Assembly: GCA_947303395.1 (NCBI GenBank)
Contig: CAMYYD010000003.1
Span: 124,001-188,000, forward strand
Length of the DNA stretch: 64,000 nt
Source of the DNA: an uncultured Bacteroidales bacterium
GTDB lineage: Bacteria; Bacteroidota; Bacteroidia; Bacteroidales; F082
Direction of reading: 5' to 3'
Shown: in pieces, positions 35,901 through 44,843 of the stretch
Numbering within the stretch: the first letter of the stretch is position 1
Layout of the letters: each line of letters begins with the position of its first letter
Notes under the pieces: generated by a model
Databases searched by the model: none
Seen by the model: the letters and a program-made list of their open reading frames with translations, nothing else
Told to the model about the DNA's origin: nothing
Position numbers and translations under genes: made by a program

Positions 35901-38337
35901 CGCGGCTGTGACGGCTGTTATGTACGATGCCGCTCTTGACAATTTCAATATTCTCCATTGGGATATCAATAATAAACCGGACGTTACTATTGGCAGTTAC
36001 ATTATGACAGACAAAAGTTTTAACACTCAGTCACAATATCAATACTATCATCTTCATCATTTCAATTATGAGGATAATATGATATTTTCAGCGATGAATC
36101 TGCTTCCGAGCCGATATAATTACGATATAAAAAGCAGTGCAATGAATAGGAATCTCTATTATTGCTATGATGACGCAATGGCGGAAGAGGAAGTCTTCTT
36201 AAAAGCAGATTCTGACGATGAAATCTTGCTTGACACAAAACCTTATAAGCCTCAGGAAATCAAGGTAGCGAAGATCAGAAAAGACTTCAACGAAACGGCA
36301 TTCTTCTATCCTGATTTACTGACAGACAAAAATGGCGATGCAATATTCTCTTTCACAATGCCCGATGCGTTAACTCGTTGGAAATTAAAGATTTTAGCAC
36401 ATGATAAGGGTTTAAAAGTCGGAAATTTTGAAAAGGAGATTGTCACACATCAGCCGCTTATGATTATGGCCGACATGCCTCGTTTTGTTTACGATGAAGA
36501 CACACTGTGGATTTCAGCAAATGTCATAAACTTGTCTGAAGAAACGCTTTCGCCAACCGCCAAACTCGAAATTTTTGATGAAGACAATAATCCAATAGAA
36601 TTGATTTTGTCGGAAAATAATATAAATATTGGATCGATTTCAGCTGGTCGCAGTCAGAGTGTTCGCTGGAAAGTGGCAATGCAGAAAAATCTCAACCCGC
36701 TGATTTTCAGATTCTCAGTAATCACTGACGGTTTCAGCGATGCAGAACAGCATCTGCTGCCGGTATTGAGTACCGATATCTTTTTAACACAAACTTATTC
36801 TCTGACGGTTGACGCCAATACGTTGAAAGAATACGAATTCAACATCAGCAATGAAGGCGAGAAAAACCACGACATCAAGTTGGATTTTAAAGCAAATCCG
36901 GTGTTTTATGTGATTCATGCATTGCCATATATCGCTGAAGGAGATGAAAAATACGCTACGACAGCATTCAACAGATATTTTGTCAACAAGATGGCACAAC
37001 AAATCGTTGAAAGCAATCCGAATATCGAGGAAATGCTGGCTGGACATGAATCTGACACCTTGTCGGAGCTGCAGAAAAACGAAGACGTTAAGGCTATATT
37101 ATTAAAGGAAACACCATGGGTTTTGGACGCCAAGAACGAGGCTCAACAACGCGCAAATATTGCAAAACTCTTTGATACGGAGGTAATTGACAGAAACATC
37201 GCATCAGCATTGGAAATTCTTGAAAATAAGCAGACCGTCAACGGAGGCTGGTCGTGGATCGACGGCATGCCCGAAAGCGAATACATCACTCAGTATATTT
37301 TGAGTGGTCTAGGACGTCTTGGCGACAACACGGAGATGACTGGAAAAGCCTTCCATTTCCTTGAAAATGAAGTGTTTACGAGATTCAAGAAACTTGACAC
37401 TCAGAAGAAAAAAGACAATGCCATCTGTGATTTCATGACAATGAAGGATTTGTTCGCGATGAGTGATTTCTCATACGAGACGAGCGAGCAATTTGATGAA
37501 GCTAAAACATTTTATATCAACAAGTTACACAACGATTGGAAACGTTACAGCCAAGAGGAACAGGCCTATATTGCATTGATTCTCAACAGAAACGGCCATA
37601 ACGAAAAAGCTTTGTTGATTATCAAATCGTTACGTGAGCGCGGTCTCAAAGGCAATGCCATAATTCTTGAAGCATTTAACGAAATCGATCCAAATCCTGA
37701 GGAAATCGATAAAATGAGATTGTTGATTCTATCTCAGAAACGCACAAATATGTGGGAAAATGAGCGGGCTTCTGTTGAAGCTATTTTCGCCATCATGAAC
37801 AGAGGTACTGACTGGACCTCTGAAGACGCTAAAACATCAATGATTGTTGGCGATAACAGTGTTAAAGTTTTTGTTGACAACCAGACTAATCACACTGTTT
37901 GGGGCGGTCTATACAGACAATATTTCGTGCCAATCGACAAGGTGCAAAAGCACAACGACGCAATGAAGATCAAACGCGAGATAATTGTTCCTGAAAACGT
38001 CAAAGTAGGCGATAAAGTCACAGTGAAAATCACGTTTGAGAACAGTCAGGACATGGAGTTTGTGTATCTGAAGGATTTACGTGGTGCCTGTTTCGAGCCG
38101 ACAGAGCTACTTTCAAGATATCATTGGGATAACGGACTTTGGTATTATCAAAGCACTACTGACGTTTCGATGGAGTATTTCTTCGAAAGTCTTCCAAAAG
38201 GAAAACACACGGTTTCGTATGATTTGTACGTGACAAAAGACGGCAGTTTCAGCGCCGGATATTCATACATCCAATGCCAGTATGCGCCAGAATTTGGTGC
38301 CTATTCAAACGGTTCGAGAATTAGTGTAAACCCTTGA
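32947..38337 (+). CDS. Alpha-2-macroglobulin family protein without thioester
   Basis: 1796 aa from ATG 32947; an upstream start at 32908 would run through the repeat element. Signal peptide about 1-20 (ends INAQ), no lipobox. The MG2 hallmark TDRAIYRPGQTVQF lies near 497-510, the A2M-type stretch MPDALTRWKLKI near 1137, and a helical alpha/alpha-toroid domain with GGWSWIDG near 1431. The thioester motif CxEQ is absent: the expected place (about 1331) reads GDEKYATT. Members trap or guard against proteases at the envelope; a non-thioester form would do so without covalent capture. Usual partner pbpC is not here. The 3' end overlaps tsaB by 17 bases. Confidence 0.88.
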   Translation: MKRLLIFIIALAISLSINAQDYQKLWNEYNEAIENFLPESAGTVLNNIEKQALKDKNEVQLIKTVLRRCEIFNMKEENPEDTIVGYCKSYLPKLSKASQVILNTEIAKYKTKFDDILAYQDDDFIKTVSMEDYAELFQSDDDRSVFDIDLEPTLYDYVMHCLTNEYFWYSEKQVLFEKLLKFDLENDFIKAYYNNRINQLGLITRQNYDDFSQLAAECPDNELVAKIKIIQIDYLTYMSEFVEAKSLCNETMDLLDKNHPLYLQCVEYINSLQQKAVEIQLNNVYIPDQPIAVGLKYRNTTNPSYKIFKVSTEEFLKFTPRNQEDVLPYLFSKKPIVETTLEIPAETDYKAHSSLIALPALQCGIYYLVFSNTDNFYDYKNLMYCAFQVSNLAMFNLETDENLNIYVVNRETGLPMSFVTAHFTERVYSYDTKSWGRKTVADVISDKNGFLTAPITRKNSYYIDLYDKNDTLLSNQLFSYYKSYKKDNISIKSEIFTDRAIYRPGQTVQFNYLAYRGNSKEKEVIADYQTVVYFCDANNQIIDSLELITNEFGTSHGSFNIPTDRLNGDFCIKDEHGREWLKVEEYKRPTFEVTFDAPANEYKIGDSISISGKVAALSGFGLDNVEFKYSVVRKASFPFRFWHWTPPYYISDETISTGEGITSVDGSFNIDFQLLPSDDYEVANMPKYTYNIIVTATNKQGESQSGQYSISATYNKYDIRIEGPTIVDVKDLDKMYVTAANISGKPASTQIEYKVFKINDIDRYPRDLGDFDRKILSDALLKAYFPNFDYYAKDIISKEIVCQGVIDVDGKAILFKDNDKLAIGKYIVELRAIDDTLSAFSEQYVVCDMKSKKMPYKSMCWTNIDKTSAQPGETINYYVGSSEKNVSALVIIKKGDKLLKSERILLNNNIVKVSYKVREEDRGRIGFQVAIVKHNTEMRLVDFVTIPFNNWDLDVVLHTERNKMLPGEQDTWSLTVKDYKGKPANAAVTAVMYDAALDNFNILHWDINNKPDVTIGSYIMTDKSFNTQSQYQYYHLHHFNYEDNMIFSAMNLLPSRYNYDIKSSAMNRNLYYCYDDAMAEEEVFLKADSDDEILLDTKPYKPQEIKVAKIRKDFNETAFFYPDLLTDKNGDAIFSFTMPDALTRWKLKILAHDKGLKVGNFEKEIVTHQPLMIMADMPRFVYDEDTLWISANVINLSEETLSPTAKLEIFDEDNNPIELILSENNINIGSISAGRSQSVRWKVAMQKNLNPLIFRFSVITDGFSDAEQHLLPVLSTDIFLTQTYSLTVDANTLKEYEFNISNEGEKNHDIKLDFKANPVFYVIHALPYIAEGDEKYATTAFNRYFVNKMAQQIVESNPNIEEMLAGHESDTLSELQKNEDVKAILLKETPWVLDAKNEAQQRANIAKLFDTEVIDRNIASALEILENKQTVNGGWSWIDGMPESEYITQYILSGLGRLGDNTEMTGKAFHFLENEVFTRFKKLDTQKKKDNAICDFMTMKDLFAMSDFSYETSEQFDEAKTFYINKLHNDWKRYSQEEQAYIALILNRNGHNEKALLIIKSLRERGLKGNAIILEAFNEIDPNPEEIDKMRLLILSQKRTNMWENERASVEAIFAIMNRGTDWTSEDAKTSMIVGDNSVKVFVDNQTNHTVWGGLYRQYFVPIDKVQKHNDAMKIKREIIVPENVKVGDKVTVKITFENSQDMEFVYLKDLRGACFEPTELLSRYHWDNGLWYYQSTTDVSMEYFFESLPKGKHTVSYDLYVTKDGSFSAGYSYIQCQYAPEFGAYSNGSRISVNP

Positions 38338-39004
38338 CGGTTGGCGTTCCAGGGACAAAATCTTTGAGGTAGAACGGCTCGAAATACGCCACATCAACAA
38401 ATTCACTATTATTGAATTTTTGTTGTGCAATAGTATTCATATATTTAGCCGAGCAGTAGAAGTCTTTTATCACGGTGATTTTATCGTCGTTTTTGAAGAG
38501 TTCAGCGCATTTGTCGGCACCGTCACCGAAAAGATAGAGATGATGGTCTTTTTTCAAATCTGAAAATGAATTCTCATCAATGATAACCGCCTCGGTATCC
38601 CTAATTTTATTGACGTTTTCGTCGAAGATGGCGGCGTAGACTTCCATGCGGCGGGCATCGATGGCAGGTATCAATAAACCATTTTTTACAATGGTTTTTC
38701 CGCCATACGCCATTGATTCCAATGTTTCAACAGCGATTAAAGGTTTGGAAACGGCGTAGCAGATGCCTTTGGCGGTGCTCACGCCGATGCGGAGACCAGT
38801 GTATGAACCAGGTCCCATGCTGACAGCAACGGCATCGAGCTGATTGTATGAAACACCGGCTTTTTTCATCACTGAATCGATGAAAAGAGTGATTTTTTCT
38901 GAATGATTCTGGCCTTTCGGGTCTTCCTCGCAAGCCAAAACCTCGCCGTTATGAACGAGAGCCACTGAACACGATGGCGTAGCAGTTTCCAAACAAAGAA
39001 TCAT
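38321..39004 (-). CDS. tsaB: TsaB, subunit of the tRNA t6A synthesis complex
   Basis: 227 aa from ATG 39004; the longer frame to 39079 is a repeat-derived extension. The ASKHA-fold start ILCLETATPSCSVAL, GPGSYTGLRIG and PAIDARRMEVYAA are standard. TsaB with TsaD and TsaE adds threonylcarbamoyl to A37 of ANN-reading tRNAs. Convergent with the macroglobulin gene (17-base overlap). Confidence 0.93.
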   Translation of the reverse strand: MILCLETATPSCSVALVHNGEVLACEEDPKGQNHSEKITLFIDSVMKKAGVSYNQLDAVAVSMGPGSYTGLRIGVSTAKGICYAVSKPLIAVETLESMAYGGKTIVKNGLLIPAIDARRMEVYAAIFDENVNKIRDTEAVIIDENSFSDLKKDHHLYLFGDGADKCAELFKNDDKITVIKDFYCSAKYMNTIAQQKFNNSEFVDVAYFEPFYLKDFVPGTPTVKGLH

Positions 39005-39042
39005 TTCGTTAAAATTTTTGCAAAAATAATGATTTTTCTTTT

Positions 39043-39076
39043 TCGCACGCAAATCTCGCAGAAAACGCAGAAATTT
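39043..39076. repeat. Half inverted-repeat element
   Basis: CGCACGCAAATCTCGCAGAA continuing to AACGCAGAAATTTC; it matches one arm of the 9109-9270 element, with no complementary arm nearby. Confidence 0.6.
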
Positions 39077-39109
39077 CATTTTTTTCTTTGATATTATTTT
39101 TTAAATATG

Positions 39110-39117
39110 TAATTTTG
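39110..39117 (+). promoter_or_regulatory. -7 promoter box of the rmlC-led sugar island
   Basis: TAATTTTG ending 24 bases before the rmlC ATG. Confidence 0.55.
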
Positions 39118-39141
39118 CGAGTTATTTGTACATTTTTGAAA

Positions 39142-39702
39142 ATGAATTTTATTAAAACTGATATTGAAGGGGTTAAGATTATAGAGCCGAAAGTGTTCGG
39201 TGACGAGAGGGGATATTTTTTTGAGTCTTTTTCACAAAAAGAGTTCGATGAGAATGTCTGCAAGACAGTTTTCGTACAGGATAACGAGTCGAAATCATGC
39301 TACGGAGTGCTGAGAGGCCTGCATTTCCAGATGCCTCCGTTTGCTCAAGCCAAGCTGGTGCGCTGCGTTAGAGGCCGTGTCTTAGACGTGGCTGTCGACA
39401 TCCGCAAAGGCTCGCCAACATACGGAAAACACATCGCATGTGAACTTTCAGAGGAAAATCACCGCATGTTCTTTATTCCACGCGGTTTTGCGCATGGTTT
39501 TTCGGTGTTGAGCGAGACAGCTATCTTCCAGTACAAATGCGACAACTACTACGCTCCGCAAAGCGAAGGTGCTCTAATGTGGAATGATAAAGATTTGAAT
39601 ATCAACTGGTTGGTTCCGGAGGATAAAGTTATTTTATCGGAAAAAGATAAACATCATCCTTTGTTTAAAGATTTTGATTCACCATTTGTTTTTGAGAGAT
39701 AA
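39142..39702 (+). CDS. rmlC: dTDP-4-dehydrorhamnose 3,5-epimerase RmlC
   Basis: 186 aa from ATG 39142. Cupin fold; FGDERGYFFESFS at the start, the catalytic His in LRGLHFQ, and the FFIPRGFAHGFSVLS block. Third step of dTDP-L-rhamnose synthesis. First of three rml genes (C, D, B); rmlA (glucose-1-phosphate thymidylyltransferase) is not in the window. Confidence 0.95.
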   Translation: MNFIKTDIEGVKIIEPKVFGDERGYFFESFSQKEFDENVCKTVFVQDNESKSCYGVLRGLHFQMPPFAQAKLVRCVRGRVLDVAVDIRKGSPTYGKHIACELSEENHRMFFIPRGFAHGFSVLSETAIFQYKCDNYYAPQSEGALMWNDKDLNINWLVPEDKVILSEKDKHHPLFKDFDSPFVFER

Positions 39703-39703
39703 G

Positions 39704-40573
39704 ATGAATATTCTAGTCACAGGCGCAAACGGTCAGCTCGGCAACGAGATGCGGATAGTTTCAAAGAACTCGTCCGACCGCTACATCTTTACCGATGTGG
39801 AGGAACTCGATATCACGAGTTACAATACCGTGAACAAATGTGTAAAAGACAATGATATAAATGTCGTCGTCAACTGTGCTGCGTACACTAACGTTGATAA
39901 AGCTGAGGATGACGAAACAACTGCGGAACTGCTTAACGCTCAAGCAGTTGAATATCTGGCAAAGGCTTGCAAAGACAACGATGCCACGCTCATCCACATC
40001 TCCACTGATTATGTTTTTGGAGGCAATGAAGGCAACACACCTCGCACCGAAGACGAGCCTGTGAACCCTACGGGAGCGTACGGTAGAACCAAGCTTCACG
40101 GCGAAGAAGCCATACAAAGGATTGGATGTAAACATATTATTATCCGCACTGCTTGGCTTTACAGCGAATTTGGAAACAATTTCGTTAAAACTATGCGCAA
40201 GTTAACAGCTGAACGCGACAGTCTGAAAGTCGTTTTCGACCAGGTAGGAACACCGACATACGCATTGGATTTAGCAAAAGTGATAGAAGTTTTTATCGAA
40301 GAATTAAAAACTCCACACTCCACGCTCCTAACTTCTAACTGTGTATATCACTTTAGTAATGAAGGAGTTATCAGCTGGTACGACTTCGCAAAGGAGATAT
40401 GCGAGCTGAGTGGCAATGTGTGCAACATACAGCCATGCCACAGCGACGAGTTCCCGAGCAAAGTCAAGCGTCCGAGCTATTCAGTACTCGACAAAACGAA
40501 AATTAAAAATAAGTTAAATATAACGATTCCACATTGGAAGGAGTCATTAAAAAATTGCATTAAAAATCTATGA
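39704..40573 (+). CDS. rmlD: dTDP-4-dehydrorhamnose reductase RmlD
   Basis: 289 aa from ATG 39704, one base after the rmlC stop. Rossmann GANGQLGNE at the N-terminus, STDYVFGG and the YGRTKLHGE catalytic Tyr-Lys pair. Reduces the 4-keto group to give dTDP-L-rhamnose. Oddity: between IEELK and CVYHFSNEG there is PHSTLLTSN, encoded by a CT-rich stretch (about 40308-40340) like the filler repeats between genes of this genome. It overlaps rmlB by 4 bases. Confidence 0.93.
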   Translation: MNILVTGANGQLGNEMRIVSKNSSDRYIFTDVEELDITSYNTVNKCVKDNDINVVVNCAAYTNVDKAEDDETTAELLNAQAVEYLAKACKDNDATLIHISTDYVFGGNEGNTPRTEDEPVNPTGAYGRTKLHGEEAIQRIGCKHIIIRTAWLYSEFGNNFVKTMRKLTAERDSLKVVFDQVGTPTYALDLAKVIEVFIEELKTPHSTLLTSNCVYHFSNEGVISWYDFAKEICELSGNVCNIQPCHSDEFPSKVKRPSYSVLDKTKIKNKLNITIPHWKESLKNCIKNL

Positions 40574-41703
40574 AGAACATCATCATCACCGGCGGCGCAG
40601 GTTTCATTGGAAGTCATGTTGTAAGACTTTTTGTGAACAAATACCCTGATTATCACATCATTAACGTCGATAAGTTGACGTATGCAGGCAACCTTGCAAA
40701 CCTCAAAGACATTGAAGACAAACCGAATTACACATTTGTCAAGGCCGACATCTGCGACTTCGAGACCATCATGGGAATCTTCAAGAAATACAACGTCGAC
40801 GGTGTGATTCATTTAGCAGCCGAGAGCCATGTCGACCGCTCAATCAAAGATCCGTTCACCTTCGCACAGACCAACGTGATGGGTACTTTGAGCATGTTGC
40901 AGGCAGCCAAATTGACATGGGAGCAGCTTCCAGAAAAATGGGAAGGCAAACGTTTCTACCACATCTCGACAGATGAGGTTTACGGCGCATTGGAAATGAC
41001 TGACCCTGATGGCATTGAGCCTCCATTCACGACAAAAGCAAGCTCTGGCAAACACCATCTCGCCTACGGAAGCAAGTTCTTCACAGAGGATTTGAAATAC
41101 ATGCCGCATTCACCATATTCGGCTTCGAAAGCAAGCTCAGACCATTTTGTGAGAGCATTCCACGACACTTACGGCATGCCGACAATCGTGACAAACTGCT
41201 CGAACAACTACGGTCCGTATCAGTTCCCAGAGAAGCTTATCCCGTTGTTTATCAACAATATCCGTCACCGCAAGCCGTTGCCAGTTTACGGCAAAGGCGA
41301 GAATGTGCGCGACTGGTTGTATGTTGAAGATCACGCAAGAGCAATCGACCTCATTTTCCATAAGGGAACGATAGCCGAGACATACAACATCGGAGGTTTC
41401 AACGAATGGAAAAACATTGATATTATTAAGGTTGTCATCAACACTGTCGACAGACTGCTTGGCAGAAAAGAAGGCGAGGACATGAACCTCATCACCTACG
41501 TAACAGACCGTGCGGGACACGACATGAGATATGCCATCGATTCATCGAAATTGCAGAGAGAACTTGGTTGGGAGCCAAGTCTGCAATTCGAGGAAGGCAT
41601 TGAAAAAACAGTGAAATGGTATTTGGAAAATCAGGCTTGGATGGATAACATCACAAGCGGCGAATACGAGAAATACTACGAATCGATGTATGCGAACAGG
41701 TAA
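40570..41703 (+). CDS. rmlB: dTDP-glucose 4,6-dehydratase RmlB
   Basis: 377 aa. Extended SDR: GGAGFIGSHVV, LAAESHVDRSI, the STDEVYG block and YSASKASSDHFVRA. It makes dTDP-4-keto-6-deoxyglucose, the branch point for rhamnose and for the 4-amino sugar that the VioA-like aminotransferase could produce. Start overlaps the rmlD stop in ATGA. A gap of 118 bases with no clear signal follows. Confidence 0.96.
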   Translation: MKNIIITGGAGFIGSHVVRLFVNKYPDYHIINVDKLTYAGNLANLKDIEDKPNYTFVKADICDFETIMGIFKKYNVDGVIHLAAESHVDRSIKDPFTFAQTNVMGTLSMLQAAKLTWEQLPEKWEGKRFYHISTDEVYGALEMTDPDGIEPPFTTKASSGKHHLAYGSKFFTEDLKYMPHSPYSASKASSDHFVRAFHDTYGMPTIVTNCSNNYGPYQFPEKLIPLFINNIRHRKPLPVYGKGENVRDWLYVEDHARAIDLIFHKGTIAETYNIGGFNEWKNIDIIKVVINTVDRLLGRKEGEDMNLITYVTDRAGHDMRYAIDSSKLQRELGWEPSLQFEEGIEKTVKWYLENQAWMDNITSGEYEKYYESMYANR

Positions 41704-41821
41704 GCTTTCACATATTATCCGATCGAAATGTAGATATGCGCGAGTAGTCACGCCTTGGCCGTGATTAATAGGGTTTTATACGATTGAGAAGCAATAAATT
41801 GAACCCTAAAAAATTTAAAAA

Positions 41822-44029
41822 ATGGAAAAAGTAACATTAATACCATACGAAAGTATTTACGAGAACTTCATCGACAAGAAGTATCTTCATGATGGTCTCG
41901 ATGAATACTATTTCAGAAACCAACAAGTTAAAAAACCTGCAAACGATTGGCGTCATTTGCGTTCCGACGAGATTGAGCGTTTGGTGAAGAACAGCAACAC
42001 CGCCACAAGTTGGGACGACATCCTCGTGACTGACGATTTCGACACTAACTTGGTTAAAAACAATCGTTTTTACGGTCTCGTGCGTATCGGAGCCATTAAA
42101 AACGTGGTGCTTCAGTACCATGATTTGAAGTTGGCGTGCGGAATCACCGATAGTACAATCATTTCTTGCGACATAGGCGACTACGTTGCTATTCACGACG
42201 CGCATTATATTGCAAATTATATCATCGGCGACCGTTGTATTCTATTCAACGTTCACGAGGTTTCGTGCACCGACCACTCGAAATTCGGCAACGGTATCCT
42301 GAAAGAAGGCGAGCCGGAAGACGTGCGCGTTTGGCTTGAACTCATGAATGAAGCCGGCGGACGTAGAGTTTTGCCTTTCGACGGCATGATCACAGCCGAC
42401 GCCTATCTATGGGCAAAATACACTGATATTCAGCCACTTCAGGATAGATTGTTCGAGATTACACAGAAATCGTTCGATAGCCGCAGAGGTTACTACGGCA
42501 CAATAGGTGAAGGCTGCGTCATCAAGAACTCATGGATTATCAAAGATGCCAAGATTGGACCTAACTGCTACATCAAAGGTGCTAACAAACTGAAAAACAT
42601 CACGATAAACTCGTCAGAGGAAGAGCCGACACAGATTGGCGAAGGCGTGATTTTGGTCAATGGCATCGTGGGTTACGGCTGCCACATCTTCTATTCGGTG
42701 GTGGCTACACGTTTCGTCATCGGCGATAACTGCAACCTGAAATACGGAGCACGTGTCATCTATTCAATTTTGGGAGACAACTCAACCATTTCATGCTGCG
42801 AGGTATTGAATAACCTGATCTTCCCGGCACACGAGCAGCATCACAACAACTCGTTCCTCATCGCCGCCTGCGTGATGGGACAGAGCAATATGGCAGCTGG
42901 AGCGACACTCGGCTCGAACCACAACAGCCGCGCCACCGACGGTGAAATCGTGGCGAAACGCGGTTTCTGGCCAGGACTTTGCTCCAGCGTCAAACACTCA
43001 TCGAAGTTCGCGTCATTCACACTACTTTCGAAGGCCGACTATCCGAATGAGATGAACATCAAGTTGCCGTTTGCGTTGGTAAACAACAACGTTTCGAAAG
43101 ACCAGCTCGAGGTGATGCCAGCATATTGGTGGATGTATAACATGTACGCCATCGCTCGTAACACTTCGAAATATCAGAAACGCGACAAACGTCTGCGCCG
43201 CATCCAAAATATTGAATTTGAGACATTTGCGCCAGACACAATGGAGGAAGTCATTGCAGGACGCAAGCTCCTCGAGGTGTGGACAGCCAAGGCATATCTG
43301 CGTTCGAAAGGCGAAAATCCTGAGCAGGAATACTACACCTTGCGCGACCTCGGACATAAACTTCTGAACGGCGACAAGGCGGTGGTAAAAGGTCTTGAAG
43401 TCTTAGGCGAAGAGATGGAAAAATCACATCGTAAAGTAGTGATACTCAAACCTTATGAGGCATATCACGCCTATGAAGACATGATTATTTACTACGCTGT
43501 TAGAAACCTTGTCCACTACATTGCAATTCATCCGAAAGAGAGCTTTGAGGAGATGTGCAAACACCTCACCAACGTTCGTCAGCGTGAATGGATCAACTTA
43601 GGCGGTCAGTTAGTCACTGAAGACGACCTTGAACGACTCATCGACGATATTTGCAACGGAACGCTCAACAGCTGGGACGACATTCACAGCCGCTACAATG
43701 CTTTGTGGACTAAGTATCAGACTGACAAGCTGTTACATAGTTATCAAGCTTTGAGATTTATCTACGACAAGTGTCCTTCATTGACAAAAGAAATCTTTAT
43801 CGACATACTCAACAGAGGCGAAAAAGTGCTTCAATACGTATGCGACCAGGTTTATGAGTCAAGGAAGAAAGACTACGAAAACGTCATCCGCAACTCGACA
43901 TTCCGCAGTTTGGAAGAACGTGACGCGGTGAACGGAAAACTCGAAGACAACAGCTTCGTGAAACAGATTAAAAAAGAAACAGAGATCGGCCTTAAATATA
44001 TTGCCGACGCTAGAGAATTAATCAAATGA
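41822..44029 (+). CDS. DUF4954-family left-handed beta-helix protein
   Basis: 735 aa. The middle (about 215-370) is a run of hexapeptide repeats (for example VIKNSWIIKDAKIGPNCYIKGA) typical of left-handed beta-helix acyl- or nucleotidyl-transferase folds, followed by a long helical C-terminal part. The family is common in Bacteroidota and has no settled reaction that I know. Position between rmlB and nagB suggests a role in sugar-nucleotide or hexosamine handling, but this is inference only. Soluble, no signal peptide. Confidence 0.72.
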   Translation: MEKVTLIPYESIYENFIDKKYLHDGLDEYYFRNQQVKKPANDWRHLRSDEIERLVKNSNTATSWDDILVTDDFDTNLVKNNRFYGLVRIGAIKNVVLQYHDLKLACGITDSTIISCDIGDYVAIHDAHYIANYIIGDRCILFNVHEVSCTDHSKFGNGILKEGEPEDVRVWLELMNEAGGRRVLPFDGMITADAYLWAKYTDIQPLQDRLFEITQKSFDSRRGYYGTIGEGCVIKNSWIIKDAKIGPNCYIKGANKLKNITINSSEEEPTQIGEGVILVNGIVGYGCHIFYSVVATRFVIGDNCNLKYGARVIYSILGDNSTISCCEVLNNLIFPAHEQHHNNSFLIAACVMGQSNMAAGATLGSNHNSRATDGEIVAKRGFWPGLCSSVKHSSKFASFTLLSKADYPNEMNIKLPFALVNNNVSKDQLEVMPAYWWMYNMYAIARNTSKYQKRDKRLRRIQNIEFETFAPDTMEEVIAGRKLLEVWTAKAYLRSKGENPEQEYYTLRDLGHKLLNGDKAVVKGLEVLGEEMEKSHRKVVILKPYEAYHAYEDMIIYYAVRNLVHYIAIHPKESFEEMCKHLTNVRQREWINLGGQLVTEDDLERLIDDICNGTLNSWDDIHSRYNALWTKYQTDKLLHSYQALRFIYDKCPSLTKEIFIDILNRGEKVLQYVCDQVYESRKKDYENVIRNSTFRSLEERDAVNGKLEDNSFVKQIKKETEIGLKYIADARELIK

Positions 44030-44051
44030 AAACCACTAAAAATTATAGAAT

Positions 44052-44843
44052 ATGAGAGTAATTATTGAACCGAATTACGAGAAGATGTCACAATGGGCGG
44101 CAAATCATATCGTCCGCAGAATCAATGAGTTCAAGCCAACAGAGACTAAACCGTTTATCCTTGGTTTGCCTACAGGCTCAACTCCTATTGGAACATACAA
44201 AGCCCTTATCAAGGCATATGAAGAAGGCAAAGTATCGTTTAAGAATGTGGTTACTTTCAACATGGACGAATATGTGAAGATCCCGGAAAACCATCCGGAG
44301 AGCTATCACTCATTCATGTGGAACAACTTCTTCAGCCATGTCGACATCAAGAAAGAAAACGTGAACATCCTTAACGGAAACGCTGAAGACCTCGAGGCCG
44401 AGTGCGCACGTTACGAAGCCAAGATCAAGAGCTACGGCGGCATCCATCTGTTCATGGGCGGCATCGGTCCTGACGGCCATATCGCATTCAACGAGCCAGG
44501 TTCATCACTGACATCACGTACAAGAGTGAAATCGTTGACAACAGACACTATCATTGCCAACTCACGTTTCTTTGACAACGACATCAACAAGGTGCCGAAG
44601 ACGGCTTTGACAGTGGGTGTCGGCACAGTGATGGACAGCGACGAGGTGATGATTCTCGCCAACGGTCACAACAAGGCACGCGCTTTGGCAGCGGCTATCG
44701 AAGGCGGTGTTTGCCACCTTTGCACTGTGAGCGCGTTGCAGATGCATCCGAAAGGCATCATCGTGTGCGACGACGCAGCAACAGAAGAGTTGAAAGTCGG
44801 TACGGTGAACTATTTCAAAGACATTGAAAAAGCTAACTTATAA
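44052..44843 (+). CDS. nagB: Glucosamine-6-phosphate deaminase NagB
   Basis: 263 aa. [21 protein letters not shown] and [16 protein letters not shown] carry the active-site Asp, His and Glu. It converts GlcN6P to Fru6P and ammonia (or the reverse), linking hexosamine and glycolysis. Overlaps the next gene by one base (TAATG), 22 bases after DUF4954. Confidence 0.95.
   Translation: MRVIIEPNYEKMSQWAANHIVRRINEFKPTETKPFILGLPTGSTPIGTYKALIKAYEEGKVSFKNVVTFNMDEYVKIPENHPESYHSFMWNNFFSHVDIKKENVNILNGNAEDLEAECARYEAKIKSYGGIHLFMGGIGPDGHIAFNEPGSSLTSRTRVKSLTTDTIIANSRFFDNDINKVPKTALTVGVGTVMDSDEVMILANGHNKARALAAAIEGGVCHLCTVSALQMHPKGIIVCDDAATEELKVGTVNYFKDIEKANL

Noticed and set aside
41704..41821. Hidden small gene or RNA between rmlB and DUF4954
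   Set aside because: No frame, hairpin or promoter match was convincing in these 118 bases.
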